Below, in pieces: positions 15,919-22,194 of a DNA stretch of 30,974 bases. Each line of letters begins with the position of its first letter. The stretch's first letter is position 1. Location of the stretch: positions 1 through 30,974 of the forward strand of contig CAKOJI010000016.1 in the NCBI GenBank assembly GCA_934089255.1. The letters are read 5' to 3'. The DNA comes from an uncultured Bacilli bacterium. Its GTDB lineage: Bacteria; Bacillota_I; Bacilli_A; RF39; UBA660. Made by a program: the position numbers and the translations under genes. The notes beneath the pieces were generated by a model. It made no database searches, was not told the DNA's origin, and worked only from the letters and a program-made list of their open reading frames with translations.

Positions 15919-15953
15919 AAATTAGATTTAGAAATAAATTCTAAATCTAATTT
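15919..15953 (+). repeat. Perfect 15-bp palindrome beside the IS right end
   Basis: AAATTAGATTTAGAA (15919-15933), 5-nt loop, and its exact complement (15939-15953). It starts 5 bp beyond the IS end and lies inside the reverse-transcriptase coding frame. Some IS30-family elements insert next to hairpin-forming sequence, so this may have been the target. Confidence 0.8.
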
Positions 15954-16179
15954 ATATAAGTTATCTAAGGGTGTTAGTTTTTTAGGGTATATGTTTAGGT
16001 TAGATAATAATAAGTTAGTTATTAGATATAATAATAGTACTATAATGAGAATAACTAAAAATTTAAAAAATATGAATAGATTTGATAAAGAAAAGTATTT
16101 AAATAGTTTAGGTAGTTATAAAGGTTATTTAGATAAAAGTAACACGAAGTTTAAAGATATTTATCAATTGGGAATTTAA
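15919..16179 (+). pseudogene. C-terminal remnant of a reverse transcriptase (DGR type likely)
   Basis: An in-frame stretch of 86 codons runs from just after a TAA at 15916 (made at the IS junction) to the stop before 16180. It reads LDLEINSKSN, then LSKGVSFLGYMF, NNKLVIRY and LNSLGSYKGYLDKSN. These match the end of the RT palm (LxLNxKT, kGvxFLGY) and the thumb-terminal SYkGylkxsn motif of DGR and related RTs. The catalytic YxDD and everything N-terminal are absent, so it is dead. The order surface protein, (template), RT on one strand is that of a DGR. A group II intron or retron RT tail is a less likely alternative. An ATG at 15991 within it gives a 62-codon ORF without a ribosome-binding site. 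Confidence 0.72.
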
Positions 16180-16209
16180 AAAATTAAATTTTATAGTATA
16201 TTGTTTTAA

Positions 16210-16295
16210 TTCGACAATTTTTGACATTGATTGACATAAATTGACAGTACTTTACAAATTATTTTCTTTATATTTGTCAGATATTGTACTATAAT
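16210..16295 (+). promoter_or_regulatory. spo0A promoter region with phased 0A-box-like array
   Basis: TTCGACA at 16210 is the exact 0A-box consensus. TTTGACA, ATTGACA, ATTGACA and CTTTACA follow at 16220, 16230, 16240 and 16250, each exactly 10 bp apart. A TATAAT -10 is at 16290-16295. Spo0A binds such heptamers, so autoregulation is likely. Confidence 0.65.
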
Positions 16296-16326
16296 TAATT
16301 TGCGTGCTGGTAGAAGGAGAGAAGAA

Positions 16327-17076
16327 ATGAAAAATAAAATACGCGTATTATTAATTGATTCTGATGTGAATCAAATGAGTAGTATTGAGAAGTATTTTAG
16401 TAGTAATTCAGTAATCAAAGTAGTTAAATTATGTAGTGATGGTGTAGACGCTTTCAATTATATTAATAGTAATTATAATGAATTTGATTTGGTAATTATG
16501 GATTTACTTTTACCTAATAAAGACGGACTTAGTATAATAAAAAGTATTAGAGAAATAGACAATAGTAAGAGAATTATTGTAACTACTGGTTATAGTACTT
16601 TATCAATGGTTAAGAAAACTAGTGTTTATAATATTGACTATTTTATGTTAAAACCTTTTGATATTAAGGATTTAGAAAATCAAATATTAGAAGTAAATAC
16701 TCAAGATGATATATTTGTTAATAAAGATAAAGAACTACAATCTAATATTTCAAATTTATTACATTCTTTAGGAGTTCCATCTCATATAAAAGGATATCAA
16801 TATATAAGAGAAGGAATTGGGTTAATTATGTCTAAACCTAGTATGTTAGGTGCTATTACTAAAGAAATGTATCCTCAAATTGCTGTTAAATATAATACGA
16901 CAAGTAGTAGAGTTGAAAGAGCGATTAGACACGCTATTGAGATTAGTTGGACTAGAGGAGATTATGACTTGATGGAAGAAGTTTTCGGGCACAGTGTTGA
17001 TTATGATAGAGCTAAGCCGACTAATAGTGAATTTATTGCAACTATAGCAGATAAGTTAAGATTAGAAAGTAAATGA
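16327..17076 (+). CDS. spo0A: Sporulation master response regulator Spo0A
   Basis: A 249-residue protein with a receiver domain (1-120) and the Spo0A C-terminal DNA-binding domain. The phosphoacceptor is Asp59 in IMDLLLP, with Thr86/87 (VTTGYS) and Lys109 (LKPFD). The usual acidic pair is written D-S-D (11-13), so the second acid is shifted or lost. The effector domain is near-diagnostic: LGVPSHIKGYQYIREGI, TKEMYPQIA, TTSSRVERAIRHAIEISW and the end PTNSEFIATIADKLRLE. Phosphorylated Spo0A switches on sporulation and represses abrB-like genes. AAGGAGAG supports ATG 16327. The array of 0A-like boxes upstream suggests self-control. The gene sits right beside the IS30/RT remnant, so the insertion region ends just short of its promoter. 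Confidence 0.97.
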   Translation: MKNKIRVLLIDSDVNQMSSIEKYFSSNSVIKVVKLCSDGVDAFNYINSNYNEFDLVIMDLLLPNKDGLSIIKSIREIDNSKRIIVTTGYSTLSMVKKTSVYNIDYFMLKPFDIKDLENQILEVNTQDDIFVNKDKELQSNISNLLHSLGVPSHIKGYQYIREGIGLIMSKPSMLGAITKEMYPQIAVKYNTTSSRVERAIRHAIEISWTRGDYDLMEEVFGHSVDYDRAKPTNSEFIATIADKLRLESK

Positions 17077-17092
17077 ATAAAAAGTAAATTTT

Positions 17093-17132
17093 ATCCTCAT
17101 TATAAACATATGATTTATAAGGAGGATTTTTT
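17093..17132 (+). promoter_or_regulatory. Hairpin enclosing the ribosome-binding site of the clp gene
   Basis: ATCCTCATTATAAA (17093-17106) pairs with 17114-17127 in 13 of 14 positions, loop CATATGA, followed by six T and then the ATG at 17133. The right arm contains the AAGGAGG ribosome-binding site. It looks like an intrinsic terminator for spo0A that also hides the SD of the next gene. Confidence 0.6.
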
Positions 17133-18986
17133 ATGGATAAAAATAGTAAATACTTAGATGAAATTGTTAAATTAGCAGAAAAAGAAATGTTAAAATTAAA
17201 TCATCCGTACGTTGGTAGTGAACATTTGATTTTGGCTTTATTGCATAATAGTGATATAAAAGATATATGTGCTTCTTATGGTTTAACGTATCAACTTTTT
17301 AAAAATGAATTAATTGATATAATTGGTAAATCAAATGTAAAGACTACAACTATTTTACATACGCCGTTACTTAAAAGTATTATAAGTGATGCTAAAAAAG
17401 ATGCGTTAGAAAATAATAATGGTATTGTTACTCCTAATCATTTAATGATAAGTGTTTTAGAAAGTGGAGATGGTATAGGAGTTAGAATATTAATTAGTTG
17501 TGGTGTTGATTTAGAAGGTATTTATAAAGATTTAAAAAATAGTTTTAATCCGTTATTTAATACATTAAATAAATATGGTTATGATATGAGTGATAATGAT
17601 ACTAATTTAATTGGTAGAGACGAAGAAATAAATGATATTATTGAAATATTGTTACGTAAAAATAAAAATAATCCTTTGTTAGTTGGTGATGCTGGTGTGG
17701 GTAAAACGGCAATTGTTGAGGCATTGGCTAAAAGAATAAATGAATGTGATAGTTTAAAAGATTATAAAATATATAATTTGGATATGTCTTTAGTATTGTC
17801 TGGTAGTAAATATAGAGGAGATTTTGAAGAAAGATTAAATGAAATTATTAAGGAAGTTATCAATAATGGAAAAATAATTCTTTTTATAGATGAAATACAT
17901 ACTATAATGAGTGCTGGTGGTAGTGAAGGTGCTATTGATGCTGCTAATATTTTAAAACCTTATTTAAGTAAGAATAAATTAAAAATTATAGGTGCTACTA
18001 CTAATTATGAATATGATAAATATATTTCTAAAGATAAGGCTTTGGTTAGAAGGTTTGATGTGGTTTATATTAAAGAACCTAGTAAAGAAGATACTTTTGA
18101 TATACTTTTGAAGTTGAAAAATAAATATAAAAAATATTATGGGGTAGAAATTAATAATAATAATTTAAAAATGATTTTAGAATTAAGTGATAAATATATA
18201 ACTGATAAAAAGAATCCTGATAAAGTATTAGATTTATTAGATAGTGTGTGTTCTTGTGTAAAAAATAATAATGGTAAAAGTGTTACTAAAGAATATATTA
18301 ATAAAGTATTAAGTAGAAAAATTAATAGAAAGTTAGAATTTAATAAAGAATTAGTTTTAAATAATATAAAAAATAAATTATATGGTCAAGATAATGTTAT
18401 TAAAGAGTTATTAGATATTATAGAAGAAAGTAATAATTTTAAAACAATTTTATTATCTGGTGGTGTTGGTGTTGGAAAGAGTATGTGTGTAAAAGAATTA
18501 GCTAATGAAATGTGTATGAATTTTATTTCTTTTGATATGAGTGAGTATAATGGTTATTATGGTGTTAATAATTTTTATACTGGTAGTGATAGTTTATATA
18601 ATAAAGTAAATGATAATAGTATTATACTTTTTGATAATATAGAAAAGTGTAATAGTAGTGTACTTAGTAATATTATTAATGTTATTAGTGAGGGAAAGAT
18701 TAGAGATAAAGATATTAAAAATAGTATTGTATTTTTAACTGCTACTAATAATGTAAAATATAATATTGGTTTTTCTAATTCTAATAAGAGAGAGGTTTAT
18801 AATAATAAGGATATAATAGATAAAGTTAAGTATGTAATTAATTTTAATGATATAAATAAAGATGCTATAGATAAGTATTTGTTAAATAATAAAATAGATA
18901 ATTTTGATTACAGTATGTGTGATTATGAAAATTATGGTTTTAGAGCTGTTAAAATAAGTATGAATTCTAAGAATTTAGTTAGATAG
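17133..18986 (+). CDS. Compact ClpC-like AAA+ ATPase with degenerate second domain
   Basis: A 617-residue Clp ATPase. The Clp N-domain repeats span 1-140. The first AAA domain has Walker A GDAGVGKT (185-192), Walker B FIDEIH (251-256) and Arg fingers RR (306-307). The second has Walker A GGVGVGKS (443-450), but its Walker B is ILFDNIEK (498-505), with Asn in place of the catalytic Glu. The region after it is shortened to ~110 residues without the usual sensor-2/C-terminal subdomain or a P-loop tyrosine-type IGF ClpP tripeptide that I can see. The ClpC middle coiled coil is also missing (usual length ~810). It probably unfolds proteins using the first ring only, with an altered or scaffold second ring. 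Neither clpP nor mcsB is in the window. Confidence 0.85.
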   Translation: MDKNSKYLDEIVKLAEKEMLKLNHPYVGSEHLILALLHNSDIKDICASYGLTYQLFKNELIDIIGKSNVKTTTILHTPLLKSIISDAKKDALENNNGIVTPNHLMISVLESGDGIGVRILISCGVDLEGIYKDLKNSFNPLFNTLNKYGYDMSDNDTNLIGRDEEINDIIEILLRKNKNNPLLVGDAGVGKTAIVEALAKRINECDSLKDYKIYNLDMSLVLSGSKYRGDFEERLNEIIKEVINNGKIILFIDEIHTIMSAGGSEGAIDAANILKPYLSKNKLKIIGATTNYEYDKYISKDKALVRRFDVVYIKEPSKEDTFDILLKLKNKYKKYYGVEINNNNLKMILELSDKYITDKKNPDKVLDLLDSVCSCVKNNNGKSVTKEYINKVLSRKINRKLEFNKELVLNNIKNKLYGQDNVIKELLDIIEESNNFKTILLSGGVGVGKSMCVKELANEMCMNFISFDMSEYNGYYGVNNFYTGSDSLYNKVNDNSIILFDNIEKCNSSVLSNIINVISEGKIRDKDIKNSIVFLTATNNVKYNIGFSNSNKREVYNNKDIIDKVKYVINFNDINKDAIDKYLLNNKIDNFDYSMCDYENYGFRAVKISMNSKNLVR

Positions 18987-19012
18987 TTAGAGATAATGCT
19001 AACTTTTTTTTC
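18985..19012 (+). terminator. Intrinsic terminator after the clp gene
   Basis: Six-pair stem AGTTAG/CTAACT (18985-18990 with 18999-19004) and eight T. It overlaps the stop codon. Confidence 0.75.
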
Positions 19013-19069
19013 TAATTTCATATTATTTTCATAATAATTATGATAGAATATTTTTAAGGAGTGAGGGTT

Positions 19070-20461
19070 ATGAGGTTTTATAATACTTTGACAAAAAAAG
19101 AAGAAGAGTTTGTTTCTAGAGATAAAAATAAAGTAAGTATGTATACTTGTGGGCCTACTGTTTATCATTATGCTCATATTGGTAATTTAAGAACTTATAT
19201 TATGGAAGATATATTAGAAAAAACTCTTAAATATATTGGATATGATGTTAATAGAGTTATGAATATTACTGATGTTGGGCATTTATCTAGTGATGCTGAT
19301 ACTGGCGAAGATAAGATGCTTAAGGGTGCTAAAAGGGAACATAAAACTGTTATGGAGATTGCGAAGTATTATACGGACTGTTTTAAAAGAGATTGTGATA
19401 GTTTGAATATTAAATGGCCAGATACTGTTGTTCCTGCTACAAGTATGATTAGTGAATACATAAAATTTATTAAGGTGTTGGAAGAAAAGGGTTATACTTA
19501 TTTTGCTGGAGGTAATGTGTATTTTGATACTTCTAAATTAGATAATTATTATGTTCTTACTAATAATACTGAGTCTGATTTAAAGAACGCTGTTAGAGAT
19601 GATGTTGATGTAGATTTAAATAAAAAGAATAAAATTGATTTTGTTTTATGGTTTACTAAATCTAAGTTTGATAGTCAAGAATTGAAGTGGGATAGTCCTT
19701 GGGGAGTTGGATATCCTGGATGGCATATCGAATGTAGTGTTATTGCATATAAATATTTGGGAGAATATTTAGATATACATTGTGGTGGCGTTGATAATAA
19801 ATTTCCACATCATACAAATGAAATTGCTCAAACTGAAAGTTTTGTTGGACATAAGTGGTGTAATTATTGGTTTCATCCAGAGCATTTAAATGATGAAAGT
19901 GGTAAGATGAGTAAATCTAAGGGGGATTTCTTAACTGTGTCTTTATTAAGAGAAAAAGGTTATAATCCATTAAGTTTTAGGTTTATGGCATTAAATAGTC
20001 ACTATAGAAAACAATTAGTGTTTAGCTACGAGAATTTAGATCAAAGTGAAAGAGCATATAATAAATTGTTAAATAAAATAGCTAATTTAGATGATAGTGG
20101 TAGTGTAGATAGGATAATGTTTGATAAATATAATAGTATGTTTAAAGAATATATTAGTAATGATTTGAATACAGCAAATGCTATTACATTAATTTATGAT
20201 TTATTAAAAGATAATGATGTAAATGATAAAACTAAATTAGAATTGATTAGTAGTTTTGATAAAGTATTAAGTTTGAATTTAATTAATATTGATGATGTTA
20301 GTGATAATCATGAATATATTTTAAAACAAATAGAACTTAGAAATGAAGCTAAAAAGAATAAGAATTTTGAATTAGCTGATAAAATTAGAGATGATTTAAA
20401 AAAAGATGGAGTAATATTAGTTGATACAAGAAGTGGTACTACATATAAGTTGGAGGTATAA
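19070..20461 (+). CDS. cysS: Cysteinyl-tRNA synthetase
   Basis: A 463-residue class I aminoacyl-tRNA synthetase that charges tRNA-Cys. Signatures: TCGPTVYHYAHIGNLRTY near the start (zinc Cys and the HIGH-type HIGN), WHIECS and the CGGVDNKFPHH zinc motif, KMSKSKGDFLTV (KMSKS), and an anticodon-binding helical C-terminus ending with KIRDDLKKDGVILVDTRSGTTYKL. Length is normal. AAGGAG 8 nt before ATG 19070 decides the start over the in-frame GTG at 19061. A possible extended -10 TGATAGAAT is at 19041-19049. No T-box leader is present in the ~60 bp upstream. The YugP-like gene follows after 2 bp. Confidence 0.97.
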   Translation: MRFYNTLTKKEEEFVSRDKNKVSMYTCGPTVYHYAHIGNLRTYIMEDILEKTLKYIGYDVNRVMNITDVGHLSSDADTGEDKMLKGAKREHKTVMEIAKYYTDCFKRDCDSLNIKWPDTVVPATSMISEYIKFIKVLEEKGYTYFAGGNVYFDTSKLDNYYVLTNNTESDLKNAVRDDVDVDLNKKNKIDFVLWFTKSKFDSQELKWDSPWGVGYPGWHIECSVIAYKYLGEYLDIHCGGVDNKFPHHTNEIAQTESFVGHKWCNYWFHPEHLNDESGKMSKSKGDFLTVSLLREKGYNPLSFRFMALNSHYRKQLVFSYENLDQSERAYNKLLNKIANLDDSGSVDRIMFDKYNSMFKEYISNDLNTANAITLIYDLLKDNDVNDKTKLELISSFDKVLSLNLINIDDVSDNHEYILKQIELRNEAKKNKNFELADKIRDDLKKDGVILVDTRSGTTYKLEV

Positions 20462-20463
20462 GT

Positions 20464-21135
20464 ATGGATAATTTTCTTTTATATTTGTTAGCACTTATTA
20501 TTCCGTTAATTGCTCAAATATATATAAATGTTTGTCATGATAAATATAGAAAGATAGAAAATAAAAATAAATTATCTGGATTTGAAGTTGCTAGGAAGAT
20601 ACTAGATAAAAATGGATTAAAAGATGTTTATGTTGTTGAAACAAAAGGTAATTTGACAGATCATTATGATCCTAGACGTAAGACAGTGAAGTTAAGTGAA
20701 AATGTATTTCATGGAGATAGTATTGCAAGTATGGCTGTTGCTGCACATGAATGTGGACATGCAATTCAAGATAAAGATGGCTATTTCTTTATGAAATTAA
20801 GAAGTTTTATATTTCCTATTGTAAGTTTTGGAACTAAGTTTGCTTATGTTGTCCTATTAATTGGTTTAATTGCTAATTTAATGGATTTAGTTTGGGCTGG
20901 TATTATTTTAGTAGGTTTGGGATTATTATTTCAAATAGTTACGTTACCTGTTGAATTTAATGCTAGTAAAAGAGCATTAAAAGAAATAGAAAATATATAT
21001 TCTTTAGAAAGATTTGATATGGATGGTGCTAAAACTATGCTAACTGCGGCAGCTCTTACTTATGTTGCTGGAGTACTTTCTAGTGCTTTAGAAATGTTAA
21101 GGTTAATACTTGTGTTTACTGATAATAAGGATTAA
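20464..21135 (+). CDS. YugP-like membrane zinc metallopeptidase
   Basis: A 223-residue protein of the Zn_peptidase_2 (YugP) family. A membrane helix at 1-20 is followed by GFEVARKILDKNGL, VYVVETKGNLTDHYDPRRKTVKLSE and the zinc motif AAHECGHAIQD (HExxH-type HECGH near 97-101), then two or three membrane helices and a conserved LPVEFNASKRALKEI. Substrate unknown; family members are small integral-membrane proteases. Strong GGAGG site; operon with cysS. Confidence 0.9.
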   Translation: MDNFLLYLLALIIPLIAQIYINVCHDKYRKIENKNKLSGFEVARKILDKNGLKDVYVVETKGNLTDHYDPRRKTVKLSENVFHGDSIASMAVAAHECGHAIQDKDGYFFMKLRSFIFPIVSFGTKFAYVVLLIGLIANLMDLVWAGIILVGLGLLFQIVTLPVEFNASKRALKEIENIYSLERFDMDGAKTMLTAAALTYVAGVLSSALEMLRLILVFTDNKD

Positions 21136-21233
21136 TCTTTTTTTGTCAAATAGATGTATAATTTTATTTAAATATTTTATATTGTTTGATTTATAAGTAA
21201 TTATACTTTAAAATGATAATAGAGGTGAGAATT

Positions 21234-21914
21234 ATGGACAAGTTTAAATTTGATGAAGAACATGAAAAAATGTTTCAAATGATTCGCGAAAATAATATAC
21301 GTGCAAAGATGGAGAATATACAAAATGTGAGTGCAAATGACTATAAGGTACAAAGAGATAAAAATATTAAAGACAGAATAAAAAATATGCTTTTGTGTGG
21401 AACTTTAGCTGCTACTGTTGTGGCTGGTGTTACATATGGTTTTAATAGTGGCGTTAATCATTTAAAAAATGAAAGAATGTTAAATGAAGCTAACAAATAT
21501 ATGAACACTGCTATAAATTTTGTTTGTCCAGATGTAGAAAGAGGAGTTTTAGCTGATGGTTCAATAGTTTTATTAGATGATAATAGTCAAGCTTATTACG
21601 AATTATGTGAAGAGTTGCAAAATAAATATAATATGAGCAGAGATTGTGCTATTTATGCAATTGCAAAACAATATGGAAATGATGCCTTTGATAAAGTTGT
21701 GAAACATTATGGATATAATGATAAGGATGATTTTTTGTATGAGCTTTATGCGCTTCCTACTTCACTTTCTAGTTCTGGCGATACTGTTTATACTAAGGCT
21801 CCATCTTTTAAAGTATTTGAAAATAACGTTCAAGTTGAATATGTCAATAAAGTAAATGATGTAAAAAAATTAATGGAACAAAAAGTTATAGAAAGTAAAG
21901 GTATTACAAAATGA
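21234..21914 (+). CDS. Single-pass membrane protein, unknown, paired with DUF1292-like gene
   Basis: A 226-residue protein with a charged cytoplasmic N-terminus (about 1-53, DKFKFDEEHEKMFQMIREN), one membrane helix (about 55-75, MLLCGTLAATVVAGVTYGF), then an external helical region (YELCEELQNKYNMSRDCAIYAIAKQYGN) and a charged end. No family recognised. GAGGTGA favours ATG 21234 over in-frame ATG 21213. Its stop overlaps the start of a DUF1292-like gene by 4 bp (ATGA). The layout (N-terminal cytoplasmic segment, anchor, external part, coupled DUF1292) mirrors the unit at 9354-10705 with gene order reversed. Confidence 0.75.
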   Translation: MDKFKFDEEHEKMFQMIRENNIRAKMENIQNVSANDYKVQRDKNIKDRIKNMLLCGTLAATVVAGVTYGFNSGVNHLKNERMLNEANKYMNTAINFVCPDVERGVLADGSIVLLDDNSQAYYELCEELQNKYNMSRDCAIYAIAKQYGNDAFDKVVKHYGYNDKDDFLYELYALPTSLSSSGDTVYTKAPSFKVFENNVQVEYVNKVNDVKKLMEQKVIESKGITK

Positions 21915-22126
21915 AAGATGATGGAATTTTAGTAAAGACATATACTTTTGATAATAAAGATTATGTTGTGGTTAATGAAATTGATTTTAATAATAATCAT
22001 TATTATTATTTATCGAATTATAATAAACCTGAAGATGTTATGTTAAAGAAATTAGTAAATGGTTATTTAGAGCCATTAGATGATGATAATGAAATTATAG
22101 AAGTGTTAAAAACTATTGCTAAATAA
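21911..22126 (+). CDS. DUF1292-like small protein
   Basis: A 71-residue acidic protein: KTYTFDNKDYVVVNEI, HYYYLSNYNKPEDVMLKKLVNG, and the end LDDDNEIIEVLKTI. The strand pattern and acidic C-terminal helix match the DUF1292 style seen at 9354-9584, though weaker. ATGA overlap with the upstream membrane protein; its 3' end forms the left arm of a terminator. Confidence 0.7.
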   Translation: MKDDGILVKTYTFDNKDYVVVNEIDFNNNHYYYLSNYNKPEDVMLKKLVNGYLEPLDDDNEIIEVLKTIAK

Positions 22127-22146
22127 GAGTATTTAGCTTTTTTTTA
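22118..22146 (+). terminator. Intrinsic terminator
   Basis: Perfect 8-bp stem GCTAAATA/TATTTAGC (22118-22125 with 22130-22137), 4-nt loop, T run to 22145. Confidence 0.9.
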
Positions 22147-22162
22147 TAAAGTTATAAATATT

Positions 22163-22171
22163 TGTTATAAT
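22163..22171 (+). promoter_or_regulatory. Extended -10 promoter of uvrB
   Basis: TGTTATAAT (TGnTATAAT) 24 bp before ATG 22195. No strong -35 and no obvious LexA-type box (CGAACN4GTTCG) nearby. Confidence 0.6.
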
Positions 22172-22194
22172 AGTTATTAATTGGAGATGATAGT

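Noticed and set aside
19013..19069. T-box leader before cysS
   Set aside because: Only about 60 bp between terminator and start; no Stem I or T-box core sequence.
18932..19177. Minus-strand frame across the clp terminator and start of cysS
   Set aside because: Antisense to the well-supported cysS start and the terminator; no start signals.
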